19,282 nucleotides of DNA from Fimenecus sp045655645. GTDB lineage: Bacteria > Bacillota > Clostridia > Oscillospirales > Acutalibacteraceae. A program made the translations under genes and the position numbers. Positions 6,613-13,436 of this stretch are shown piece after piece (positions within the stretch are counted from its first letter, which is position 1; each line of letters starts with the position of its first letter). Under the pieces are notes generated by a model that worked only from the letters and a program-made list of their open reading frames with translations, did not search any database and was not told the origin of the DNA. Location: contig JAZOPS010000056.1 in assembly GCA_045655645.1 (NCBI GenBank), positions 1 through 19,282 of the forward strand, written 5' to 3'.

Positions 6613-7883
6613 TATATATTGCTGAGTGCCTGTTCAATATCTGCGATAATGTCTTGGACATTCTCAATACCAACTGAGAATCTGATAAGGTCAGGTGATA
6701 CACCACATTCAACTAATTCTTGGTCGCTTAACTGTCTGTGAGTTGAAGAAGCAGGGTGAAGCACACAAGTTCTAGCATCTGCAACGTGAGTAACAACTGC
6801 TGCAAGTTTAAGTGAATTCATAAACTTTTCAGCTGCATCTCTGCCACCCTTAACACCGAATGAAACAACACCACAAGTGCCATTTGGCATGTATTTCTGA
6901 ACAAGGTCATAATACTTGTTGCCGGGAAGAGCAGGGTAGTTAACCCAAGAAATCTTGTCATTGTTTTCAAGATATTTAGCAACTGCAAGAGCATTAGAGC
7001 AATGTCTTTCCATACGAAGATGGAGTGTTTCAAGACCTAAGTTAAGGTAATATGAGTTCTGTGGAGCAGGAGTTGAACCGTAGTCACGAAGAAGTTGAGC
7101 GACGATTTTTGTAATATAACCTGCTTTGCCGAAATCCTTCGTATAAACAGCACCGTGATAGCTATCATCAGGCTGTGTAAGACCTGAGAATTTGTCATTC
7201 TGTTCCCAATCAAAATTACCACTGTCAATAACTGCACCGCCGATAATGTTTGCGTGACCTTCCATATACTTTGTTGTAGAATGAGTAACAATATCAGCAC
7301 CAAATTCAAATGGACGGCAGTTAATTGGTGTTGGGAATGTGTTGTCAATAATAAGTGGAACACCGTTAGCATGTGCAATCTTTGCGAACTTTTCAATGTC
7401 GAGAATGTCAAGTGATGGATTTGCAATTGTCTCGCCAAAAAGTGCCTTTGTGTTAGGCTTGAATGCAGCCTGAATTTCTTCTTCGCTTGCATTTGGGTCA
7501 ACAAATGTAACATCAATGCCAAGTTTTCTCATTGTAACATTGAAAAGGTTGAATGTGCCGCCGTAAATTGTAGCCGCTGAAACAAAGTGGTCGCCCGCAC
7601 CCATAATGTTAATAAGTGAGAAGAAGTTTGCAGCCTGACCTGAAGATGTGAGAACGCCTACAACGCCACCTTCAAGCATTGTGATTTTCTGTGCAACCAT
7701 ATCACTTGTAGGGTTTGCAAGACGAGTGTACATATAACCTGGCTCAAGGTCAAAAAGCTTTGCCATAGCCTCACTTGTATCATATTTAAATGTTGTACTC
7801 TGCACAATTGGGAGTACTCTTGGCTCACCGTTCTTTGGCTGATAAGCACCCTGAACGCAAATTGTATCTCTGTTATAACTCAT
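6612..7883 (-). CDS. metY: O-acetylhomoserine sulfhydrylase (PLP-dependent)
   Basis: This 423-residue Cys/Met-metabolism PLP enzyme probably forms homocysteine from O-acetylhomoserine and sulfide. Visible elements are the Tyr-x-Arg motif YTR (52-54) with LANPT, the SSGQAA phosphate-binding region (80-85), LIIDNTF with Asp180 contacting the pyridine nitrogen, and the PLP lysine Lys205 in HSTTKYMEGH. The near-C-terminal DARTCVLHPASSTHRQL is diagnostic of the MetY branch rather than of cystathionine gamma-synthase. The length is normal. Its GGAGG site overlaps the end of the upstream gene, and only 4 bases separate the two reading frames, so it is translated with the apgM-like gene. It is cytosolic. 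No SAM riboswitch or T-box is visible upstream of the operon. Confidence 0.93.
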   Translation of the reverse strand: MSYNRDTICVQGAYQPKNGEPRVLPIVQSTTFKYDTSEAMAKLFDLEPGYMYTRLANPTSDMVAQKITMLEGGVVGVLTSSGQAANFFSLINIMGAGDHFVSAATIYGGTFNLFNVTMRKLGIDVTFVDPNASEEEIQAAFKPNTKALFGETIANPSLDILDIEKFAKIAHANGVPLIIDNTFPTPINCRPFEFGADIVTHSTTKYMEGHANIIGGAVIDSGNFDWEQNDKFSGLTQPDDSYHGAVYTKDFGKAGYITKIVAQLLRDYGSTPAPQNSYYLNLGLETLHLRMERHCSNALAVAKYLENNDKISWVNYPALPGNKYYDLVQKYMPNGTCGVVSFGVKGGRDAAEKFMNSLKLAAVVTHVADARTCVLHPASSTHRQLSDQELVECGVSPDLIRFSVGIENVQDIIADIEQALSNI

Positions 7884-7887
7884 TTAA

Positions 7888-9096
7888 TTAGTCCTCCAAA
7901 AATTTCTTCATGAGTGCAACGCCACTCTCAACGAAAAGACCTGTTGCTTTTGCAGTTTCTTCGTTGATTGTATCAACACCATTAACCTCATTGTTCTTAT
8001 GATAAATCATAAATGGCACAGGGTCAGATGCATGAGTTGCAGTAACAATTGGTGTTGGGTGGTCAGGAAGAATCATAATTTTGTAGTCATCATAATCTTT
8101 CAAACCGTCAAAGATTATTGGCAATACCTGTTCATCAATAATTTCGATTGCACGAACTTTGTTTTCTGCTTCGCGTCTGTGACCGCATTCGTCAGGAGCT
8201 TCAATGTGAATGTATGCATAGTCGCAACCATTTTTGAGTGCTTCAACTGCAGCTTCTGCTTTGCCTACAAAGTTAGTGTCTATGTAACCTGTTGCACCTT
8301 CTACATCAGGTGTTTCCATCTTTGCACATTTACCGATACCCTTGAGAAGGTCAACAGCTGAAATTACAGCACCCTTGATGCCATATAATTCTTCAAATGG
8401 TGAAAGTGCAGGCTTTTTGCCTTCGCCCCAAAGCCAAATTGAGTTTGCAGGACGCTTACCATTCTTGATTCTCTCAATATTAACAGGGTGGTCTTTAAGT
8501 AAATCGTAACTTTCTTTCATCATTCTGATAAGGTCAGTTGCGTTTTCGCTTGTTGAAAGATATTCGCCCACAACTCTGCCTGAAATATCGTGTGGGGGAG
8601 TCATATTGCCAAGGTCAGTTGTACCTTTATCCCAAACAAGACAATGACGGTAACTTACACCACTATAAAACTTGTAAATATCGTTGCCAAAATGTTCTTG
8701 CACAGTAGCAATAATCTTTTCTGCTTCTTCTGTTGAAATATCGTCAGCACAATAGTCAACCATTGTCTTATCTTCATATTTCTCTTCATCAGAAAGAGTA
8801 ACCACATTACAACGAAGAGTAACATCTGTGTCTTTAAGGTCAACACCAATGCTTGCAGCCTCAAGTGGACTTCTGCCTGTATAGTAAATTGATGGGTCAA
8901 AGCCCATAACACTCATATTAGCCACGTCACTGCCTGGTTTCATTCCATCAGGAACAGTCTTTACAAGACCAACTGTACCTTTTTTTGCAAGTGAGTCAAA
9001 ATTAGGCTTGTTTGCTAACATCATAGGTGTCTTGCCGTCAAATTGTGGAACGGGATAATCAGCCATTCCGTCGTATAAAACTACGACATATTTCAT
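7888..9096 (-). CDS. apgM: 2,3-bisphosphoglycerate-independent phosphoglycerate mutase family protein (ApgM-like; proposed homoserine kinase subgroup)
   Basis: The 402-residue protein belongs to the alkaline-phosphatase superfamily, archaeal-type iPGAM branch. Metal-binding Asp9 lies in YDGMADYP, and the phosphorylated serine is probably Ser62 in SDVANMSVMGFDP. Later metal ligands are in EAPDECGHRREAENK and in PDHPTPI...THASDPVPF. Family knowledge: some bacterial members of about 400 residues are annotated as a proposed homoserine kinase because they cluster with threonine/methionine genes. Here the gene is directly upstream of metY with a 4-base gap, which supports a role at the homoserine branch point. 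A glycolytic phosphoglycerate mutase role remains the main alternative. The ATG at 9096 has a GGAGG site (CGGAGGCG, 9104-9111 complement). The promoter is not clear. Confidence 0.85.
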   Translation of the reverse strand: MKYVVVLYDGMADYPVPQFDGKTPMMLANKPNFDSLAKKGTVGLVKTVPDGMKPGSDVANMSVMGFDPSIYYTGRSPLEAASIGVDLKDTDVTLRCNVVTLSDEEKYEDKTMVDYCADDISTEEAEKIIATVQEHFGNDIYKFYSGVSYRHCLVWDKGTTDLGNMTPPHDISGRVVGEYLSTSENATDLIRMMKESYDLLKDHPVNIERIKNGKRPANSIWLWGEGKKPALSPFEELYGIKGAVISAVDLLKGIGKCAKMETPDVEGATGYIDTNFVGKAEAAVEALKNGCDYAYIHIEAPDECGHRREAENKVRAIEIIDEQVLPIIFDGLKDYDDYKIMILPDHPTPIVTATHASDPVPFMIYHKNNEVNGVDTINEETAKATGLFVESGVALMKKFLED

Positions 9097-9117
9097 ATAT
9101 AACGCCTCCGAAATATG

Positions 9118-9151
9118 ATAATAGAATCGGACACTTATTAATGCCCGATTC
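9118..9151 (-). terminator. Hairpin between the DUF975 gene and apgM
   Basis: On the minus strand GAATCGGGCA and TGTCCGATTC (positions 9124-9151) form a 10-bp stem with one G-U pair and an 8-base loop, followed by TATTATCATATTT. It is a moderate terminator for the DUF975 gene whose stop is 12 bases upstream. The T-tract is interrupted, so readthrough into apgM is possible. Confidence 0.6.
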
Positions 9152-9163
9152 CAAATATTATTC

Positions 9164-10036
9164 TTATATATTTGATTCGTCTTCTACAACGATTTCTTCA
9201 TGGACTACTTCAATTTGTTCTTCGAATGCTTCTTCTACTGCAGAACCGATTTCTTCAATTTCTTCATTTGAAATATCAACAACAGCTTCTTCTATGTATG
9301 ATGGAACAACAGGGATTTCATATTCAGTCTCTGTTGTTTCTTCTACAACTGGAAGAATACCGAATTCTTCAGGACTTGCAATACCGCTCATAATTGCGTG
9401 GTGCTTTAAGTTTTCATAATACATAGCACTTGTGCAAGCCATATAAGGTCCAACATAGAGATAAGCAATGCCAAGTGTAAATACTGAAAGAATAAGCCAA
9501 AAGAAGAATGAAAGATTCATAATAAAGATGTCTGATTTGAAACCATCTGTCATTCTCTTGCTCAAATCTCTTGCTTGTTTACCATCAAGATTTGGGTTGT
9601 CGTGAATAATCTGATGAACAAAATACCACTCATAAGTTTTAATAATACCTGGAATGATAAGCAAGAATGTCCAAAGAGCTATAAAAATGTCAGTAACTAC
9701 GCCGACCTTAAAATATGTACCATAGTTGTCAAGACCTTCACGGTAAAGGCTCTTCCAATCAGGATTCATTCCACGAAGATGGTTAAGAAAATAACCTGCC
9801 GCACCAATCATAAATGGAACAAGTAACCAAGCTACAAAGCTTGAACCGCTTGAAAAACTTGAAGAAGAAACATCGCCATTTTCACTGAATTGAAGAGCAA
9901 TATTAAATCCACCCGAAATAGCACCATTAATTAACACTAATGGAAGACAAGCAAGTGCCATTGTGAGCCACTTTCTGTCCTGACTAATAAATGATTTTGC
10001 CTCTGCCTTAATAAGTTTGCAGTTAAGAATATCCAT
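9164..10036 (-). CDS. DUF975 family integral membrane protein with acidic C-terminal tail
   Basis: This 290-residue protein matches DUF975, a family of Firmicutes membrane proteins of unknown function. Probable membrane segments lie near residues 24-42, 66-86, 112-131 and 172-194. The conserved core includes LLIIPGIIKTYEWYFVHQII, ARDLSKRMTDGFKSDIF and LYVGPYMACTSAMYYENL. The last 70 residues (about 221-290) are dominated by Glu with Val/Ile and few basic residues; this tail is not part of the typical DUF975 core and looks disordered. A GGGAGG site precedes the ATG. It has its own promoter. It lies between ttcA and apgM in the same direction, but terminator-like structure and promoter signals suggest a separate unit. 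I cannot assign a function. Confidence 0.82.
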   Translation of the reverse strand: MDILNCKLIKAEAKSFISQDRKWLTMALACLPLVLINGAISGGFNIALQFSENGDVSSSSFSSGSSFVAWLLVPFMIGAAGYFLNHLRGMNPDWKSLYREGLDNYGTYFKVGVVTDIFIALWTFLLIIPGIIKTYEWYFVHQIIHDNPNLDGKQARDLSKRMTDGFKSDIFIMNLSFFFWLILSVFTLGIAYLYVGPYMACTSAMYYENLKHHAIMSGIASPEEFGILPVVEETTETEYEIPVVPSYIEEAVVDISNEEIEEIGSAVEEAFEEQIEVVHEEIVVEDESNI

Positions 10037-10066
10037 GGAATAACCTCCCTTTTCTTTTATATATTG

Positions 10067-10095
10067 ATTTTATCACATTGTTATATCAATTTCAA
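10067..10095 (-). promoter_or_regulatory. Promoter of the DUF975 gene
   Basis: On the minus strand: TTGAAA (10090-10095), a 17-base spacer and TAAAAT (10067-10072) preceded by TGA. It lies between the ttcA stop and the DUF975 start. Confidence 0.7.
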
Positions 10096-10116
10096 CAACT
10101 TTATATATAATAGGTA

Positions 10117-10839
10117 TTACTCACCAATACCCCAATTGCTGATGTTGCCCCTTTGCATTCCACCTACAATTTTTTGACGCAGAGCAGGGTAGCGTTTCTC
10201 TAAATCTGCAAGAAGATTTTTGGTGTCTTCTCTGTTGGTCTTTTCGTCAGCGGGACACTCGCTTTTTACAATAGGTACATTCTCTTTGTTTGCAACTCTT
10301 GTAATGTCAGTTTCATAAGCAAATACCATTGGTCTAATCATATATAAATCTTTTCGTGAAAGATATGAAACAGGTGAGAAGCATTCCGCACGACCATTGC
10401 CGAACAAATTCATAATAAAAGTTTCAGCGGCATCATCAAGATGATGACCAAGTGCTATTTTATTGCAACCTAATTCCTTTGCTGTGTCGTGAAGTAGTCC
10501 GCGACGCATTCTCGCACACAAACTGCAAGGATTACTCTCTTTTCTCTCTTCAAAGATTATGTGATAAAGTTCAGTTCTCTTTATGCAATACTCGATGTTG
10601 TTATCTTTGCAGATTTTCTCGATTTCAGAATAGTCTGCATTTTTGCCGTGAAAAACAGGGTCAAGTGTAATGGCACAAAGGTTGAATTTTTTAGGATAAA
10701 ATATCTTTAAGTTGATAAGACATAAAAGCATAACAACGCTGTCTTTACCACCAGAAACGCAAACGCCGATTTTGTCGCCATCTTCAATCATATCATATTT
10801 ATCAACTGCTGCACGAACAAGACTTAACAACTTTTGCAC
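10117..10839 (-). CDS. ttcA: PP-loop ATPase, TtcA-like tRNA 2-thiocytidine(32) synthetase
   Basis: The 240-residue protein is an adenine-nucleotide alpha hydrolase of the TtcA/TilS superfamily. It has the PP-loop SGGKDS (29-34), a Cys pair in NPCSLCARMRRGLL (104-117) and IALGHHLDDAAET (128-140), the usual TtcA sequence order. Cys195 in KSECPADEKTNRED is a candidate third iron-sulfur ligand. The family activates tRNA with ATP and inserts sulfur, for TtcA at cytidine 32. Substrate assignment by homology is fairly good but other tRNA positions are possible in this broad group. The start is a GTG at 10839, chosen because AAAGGAGG lies 7 bases upstream and the following residues match family N-termini. 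It is a minus-strand gene divergent from rplM. Confidence 0.85.
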   Translation of the reverse strand: MQKLLSLVRAAVDKYDMIEDGDKIGVCVSGGKDSVVMLLCLINLKIFYPKKFNLCAITLDPVFHGKNADYSEIEKICKDNNIEYCIKRTELYHIIFEERKESNPCSLCARMRRGLLHDTAKELGCNKIALGHHLDDAAETFIMNLFGNGRAECFSPVSYLSRKDLYMIRPMVFAYETDITRVANKENVPIVKSECPADEKTNREDTKNLLADLEKRYPALRQKIVGGMQRGNISNWGIGE

Positions 10840-10870
10840 TTGAAAACCTCCTTTGTGACACTTTACAATA

Positions 10871-10899
10871 TTTTATATCAAATATATGTAAAAGTAAAC
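10871..10899 (-). promoter_or_regulatory. Possible promoter of ttcA
   Basis: On the minus strand, TTTACT followed after 17 bases by TAAAAT (overlapping an alternative TATAAA) lies about 30-60 bases upstream of the GTG start. The region is very AT-rich, so the exact hexamers are uncertain. Confidence 0.4.
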
Positions 10900-10900
10900 A

Positions 10901-11003
10901 AATATTTTCAAAAATAATAAAAAAGAAAAATATATAAAAAACGAAGAAAAAGAAAGAAAAACAAAGATTTATATTTATCTCATTAAATTTTCGAAAAAAT
11001 GTG
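10901..11003. other. A-rich tract upstream of rplM
   Basis: About 100 bases composed almost entirely of A with scattered G and T on the plus strand, immediately before the rplM -35. It could act as an UP element or as bent DNA that strengthens ribosomal protein transcription. No open reading frame or hairpin is seen in it. Confidence 0.45.
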
Positions 11004-11032
11004 TTGACATTGTGCTTTCCCTTTGATATAAT
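11004..11032 (+). promoter_or_regulatory. Promoter of rplM-rpsI
   Basis: TTGACA (11004-11009), a 17-base spacer and TATAAT (11027-11032) preceded by TGA: a fully consensus extended sigma-A promoter, in keeping with a highly expressed ribosomal protein operon. The leader to the ATG is about 33 bases and shows no obvious autoregulatory structure. Confidence 0.92.
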
Positions 11033-11072
11033 TCTCGAGCAATGAAAAAATATTATTCGGAGGTAAAGTTCT

Positions 11073-11501
11073 ATGTCAACTTATATGCCAAAAAAGGGCG
11101 ATATTACCCGTAACTGGTATGTGCTTGACGCAGCAGGCAAAACTCTCGGTAGCGTAGCTGCTGAAGCTGCTGTTCTTCTTAGAGGTAAGCACAAGCCAAC
11201 ATTCACTCCTCACGCTGACTGTGGTGACCATGTAATCATCATCAATGCTGAGAAAGTTGTTCTTACAGGTAACAAGCTTGAACAGAAAATGTACTATCAT
11301 CACACAGGTTATGTTGGTAACATGAAAGAAGTTAAGTATAAGACTCTTATGCAAACAAAGCCAGAGTTCGCAGTTACAAAAGCTGTTAAGGGTATGATTC
11401 CTGATACAGTAATTGGTCGTGAAGCTCTTACTCGTCTTCGTGTATACCGTGGTTCAGAGCACAAGCATGCTGCTCAGAAGCCAGAAACAAGAGAATTCTA
11501 A
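11073..11501 (+). CDS. rplM: 50S ribosomal protein L13
   Basis: The 142-residue protein is an early-assembling component of the large ribosomal subunit that binds 23S rRNA. The sequence matches L13 over its full usual length: NWYVLDAAGKTLGSVAAEAA, LLRGKHKPTFTPHADCGDHV, INAEKVVLTGNK, YYHHTGYVG and the C-terminal VKGMIP followed by LRVYRGSEHKHAAQKPE. The CGGAGG site at 11060-11065 sets the ATG. It is followed by rpsI after 19 bases, the conserved rplM-rpsI operon order in bacteria. Codon use is strongly biased to codons such as CTT, GCT and CGT, as expected for high expression. Confidence 0.98.
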   Translation: MSTYMPKKGDITRNWYVLDAAGKTLGSVAAEAAVLLRGKHKPTFTPHADCGDHVIIINAEKVVLTGNKLEQKMYYHHTGYVGNMKEVKYKTLMQTKPEFAVTKAVKGMIPDTVIGREALTRLRVYRGSEHKHAAQKPETREF

Positions 11502-11520
11502 GAAAGGGAGGCTATAAATT

Positions 11521-11919
11521 ATGTACGAAACAAATCCATATTTCTACGGTACTGGTAGAAGAAAGAAATCTGTAGCTCGTGTTCGTGTATATGCAGGTAC
11601 AGGTAAAATCACAATCAACGACAGAGATATCGACGATTATTTCGGTCTTGAAACACTTAAACTCATCGTTCGTCAGCCTCTTGCTCTTACAGGAACAGCT
11701 GATAAATTCGATATCGTTTGCCGTGTAGGCGGCGGCGGTGTTACAGGCCAGGCTGGTGCTATCCGTCACGGTCTTTCACGTGCTCTTCTTCAGTATGACG
11801 AAAATCTTCGTCCTGAACTCAAGAAGGCAGGTTTCTTAACAAGAGACCCAAGAATGAAGGAAAGAAAGAAATACGGTCTCAAAGGCGCTCGTCGTGCACC
11901 TCAGTTCTCAAAGAGATAA
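11521..11919 (+). CDS. rpsI: 30S ribosomal protein S9
   Basis: The 132-residue protein belongs to the head of the small ribosomal subunit, where its C-terminal tail reaches the P-site tRNA. Recognised by GTGRRKKSVARVRVYAGTG, the central GGGGVTGQAGAIRHGLSRAL and the terminal KERKKYGLKGARRAPQFSKR, which ends in the essential Lys-Arg. The length is standard. A strong AAGGGAGG site (11504-11511) precedes the ATG. It is co-transcribed with rplM and ends at a strong terminator. Confidence 0.98.
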   Translation: MYETNPYFYGTGRRKKSVARVRVYAGTGKITINDRDIDDYFGLETLKLIVRQPLALTGTADKFDIVCRVGGGGVTGQAGAIRHGLSRALLQYDENLRPELKKAGFLTRDPRMKERKKYGLKGARRAPQFSKR

Positions 11920-11939
11920 TTTCATTATTTCAAAAATTA

Positions 11940-11970
11940 CAGCACTCACGAAAGTGGGTGCTGCTTTTTT
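11940..11970 (+). terminator. Terminator of rplM-rpsI
   Basis: CAGCACTCAC (11940-11949) and GTGGGTGCTG (11954-11963) form a 10-bp stem with one G-T pair, capped by a GAAA tetraloop and followed by CTTTTTT. The azlC -35 hexamer starts two bases after the T-tract. Confidence 0.95.
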
Positions 11971-11971
11971 A

Positions 11972-12000
11972 TTGACTTAAATTTGCGAAAGTAGTACAAT
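11972..12000 (+). promoter_or_regulatory. Promoter of azlCD
   Basis: TTGACT (11972-11977), a 17-base spacer and TACAAT (11995-12000). Transcription should begin near 12007, only a few bases before the first candidate start codons of azlC (GTG 12009, ATG 12012), so the mRNA would have almost no 5' leader. Confidence 0.75.
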
Positions 12001-12011
12001 CATTCACGGTG

Positions 12012-12734
12012 ATGATTTTGGAAAAGCAAAACTCATATAAAGCTGCGTTTAAAGCGGCGTTTCCACACACAATACCAGTAATGACAGGCTATCTTTTTAT
12101 AGGTATAGCCTTTGGCGTTATGTTTGCAGATAAAGGTTATAATTTTGTCTGGGCTGGGATTATGAGTTTGCTTGTTTATGCAGGGTCGGGGCAATATCTC
12201 GCTGTGAATTTCTTTGAGCCTTCTGTCAGTCTTTTGCAAGTTGTGTTTTTAACCTTTATGGTTAATGTTCGCCATATTTTCTATGGACTTTCACTTCTTG
12301 ATAAATTTAAGGTATCAGGCAAGAAAAAGCCTTATATGATTTTCTCATTGACTGACGAAACCTATTCTCTGTATTTTCTTACAAAAACACCTGAAAATGT
12401 TGACGAAGGCAAATTCTTATTTGCAATTGCAACTCTTGACCAATCTTATTGGGTAATCGGGTCAATAATTGGTGCAGTTGTGGGAACTATTATTCCGTTT
12501 AATTCTACTGGCATCGATTTTGCCATGACAGCGTTGTTTATCGTAATCTTTGTTGAACAATGGCTTCAGAAGAAAAACCGCTTTCCTGCGATTGTGGGTG
12601 TGGTTGCAAGTGTAATTAGTTTGCTTATTTTTGGCAAAGATAGTTTCATTCTTCCAACAATGATAGTTGTTATGATTGTTCTTCTTGCAAACCATAGAAT
12701 TGAGCAAAAGAAGGGGGATACTACAAATGACTAA
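12012..12734 (+). CDS. azlC: AzlC family branched-chain amino acid exporter, large subunit
   Basis: A roughly 240-residue membrane protein of the AzlC family, which with AzlD exports branched-chain amino acids and their analogues. The N-terminal YKAAFKAAFPHTIPVMTGYL and the following GIAFGVMFADKGYN are typical, as are the MVNVRHIFYGLSLLDKF region and LTDETYSLY. Several hydrophobic segments follow. The start is uncertain: GTG at 12009, ATG at 12012 and TTG at 12018 are all in frame, and no proper ribosome binding site precedes the first two. GGTGA at 12008-12012 could serve the TTG. The 3' end overlaps azlD by 8 bases, so the two subunits are probably translationally coupled. Confidence 0.9.
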   Translation: MILEKQNSYKAAFKAAFPHTIPVMTGYLFIGIAFGVMFADKGYNFVWAGIMSLLVYAGSGQYLAVNFFEPSVSLLQVVFLTFMVNVRHIFYGLSLLDKFKVSGKKKPYMIFSLTDETYSLYFLTKTPENVDEGKFLFAIATLDQSYWVIGSIIGAVVGTIIPFNSTGIDFAMTALFIVIFVEQWLQKKNRFPAIVGVVASVISLLIFGKDSFILPTMIVVMIVLLANHRIEQKKGDTTND

Positions 12735-13071
12735 TCTTCCCGTATCTTTTTGGCGTTCAGTAATTATAATAGCCTTGGTTGCAATAACTACATTTATTAC
12801 TCGTGCGATTCCATTTGTTTTATTCCCAGATAACAAAAAAATTCCTAAAACGGTTGAATATCTTGGCAAGGTGTTGCCACCTGCAGTAATAGGAATGTTA
12901 GTGGTCTATTGTTTAAAAGGTATAACACCAACAGAGTTTCCTTTTGGATTACCTGAACTGATTGCTGGCGCAACAGTGGTGATTTTACATCTGTGGAAAC
13001 GAAACAACCTTTTGAGTATAGGTGTGGGTACAATACTCTATATGATATTGATACAGTCAGTTTTTGTGTAA
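12727..13071 (+). CDS. azlD: AzlD family branched-chain amino acid exporter, small subunit
   Basis: A 114-residue hydrophobic protein with about four membrane segments, the partner of AzlC. It shows the family features TTFITRAIPFVLF near the N-terminus, KTVEYLGKVLPPAVIGMLVVYCLK in the middle and ELIAGATVVILHLWKRNNLLSIGVGT later. The frame is open further upstream to 12676, but the ATG at 12727 has an AAGGGGG ribosome binding site about 8 bases before it and gives the family length. The start lies inside the end of azlC (8-base overlap). A terminator follows 14 bases after the stop. Confidence 0.92.
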   Translation: MTNLPVSFWRSVIIIALVAITTFITRAIPFVLFPDNKKIPKTVEYLGKVLPPAVIGMLVVYCLKGITPTEFPFGLPELIAGATVVILHLWKRNNLLSIGVGTILYMILIQSVFV

Positions 13072-13085
13072 AATGAATAAATACT

Positions 13086-13117
13086 AAAAGACAGAATTAA
13101 TTTTCTGTCTTTTTTTA
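13086..13117 (+). terminator. Terminator of azlCD
   Basis: AAAAGACAGAA (13086-13096) and TTCTGTCTTTT (13103-13113) pair around TTAATT and run into a tract of seven or more T. Confidence 0.92.
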
Positions 13118-13182
13118 TGTTAAAAACTACTGAAAAACCCCTATATATAATAGTATAGTAAAAAACAGGAATATTTTCTAAA

Positions 13183-13209
13183 ATTTTCACATAGAATATA
13201 GGTGAAAAT
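13183..13209. repeat. Inverted repeat in the long intergenic region
   Basis: ATTTTCAC (13183-13190) and GTGAAAAT (13202-13209) are perfect inverted repeats separated by 11 bases, a spacing of roughly two helical turns centre to centre, as for a dimeric regulator. It is about 20 bases upstream of the WalR-like box. The flanking region 13118-13401 is otherwise AT-rich with no convincing gene. Confidence 0.45.
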
Positions 13210-13229
13210 GTTTCAAAAACCGTAAATTT

Positions 13230-13246
13230 TGTAACCATTTTGTAAT
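13230..13246 (+). promoter_or_regulatory. WalR (YycF)-type box upstream of the 3D-domain gene
   Basis: TGTAAC-CATTT-TGTAAT fits the published WalR consensus TGTWAH-N5-TGTWAH at every position. WalR controls cell-wall hydrolases in Bacillus, including 3D-domain proteins. A further half-site-like CGTAAA lies at 13221-13226. The box is about 155 bases upstream of the best promoter, which is far for direct activation, so the assignment is a hypothesis. Confidence 0.45.
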
Positions 13247-13401
13247 AATTTGCTCGTTTTTTAAAAATCTCACAAAAAATATTACAAAGGGGGTAGGCAA
13301 AAACACTATATATTGTGGAAAACAGGGGTTCTTTGGGATATTCAGTCAAAAATTGACTTGCGTTTTTGGACAAATTACACAAAAAACATTTTGAAAAAAA
13401 T

Positions 13402-13430
13402 TTGACTTTTTATTTGCGTTTGAATATAAT
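13402..13430 (+). promoter_or_regulatory. Promoter of the 3D-domain cell-wall gene
   Basis: TTGACT (13402-13407), a 17-base spacer and a perfect TATAAT (13425-13430). A weaker related sequence, TTGACT followed by TACACA, lies about 50 bases upstream (near 13355). Confidence 0.8.
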
Positions 13431-13436
13431 GTCAAA

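Noticed and set aside
7097..9151. SAM riboswitch or T-box controlling apgM-metY
   Set aside because: No conserved core of either was found in the short gap upstream; the hairpin there fits a plain terminator.
13038..13382. 114-codon minus-strand open frame across the azlD-3D intergenic region
   Set aside because: It is AT-rich, with composition driven by Phe/Ile/Tyr/Lys, has no ribosome binding site, crosses the azlCD terminator and resembles no family.
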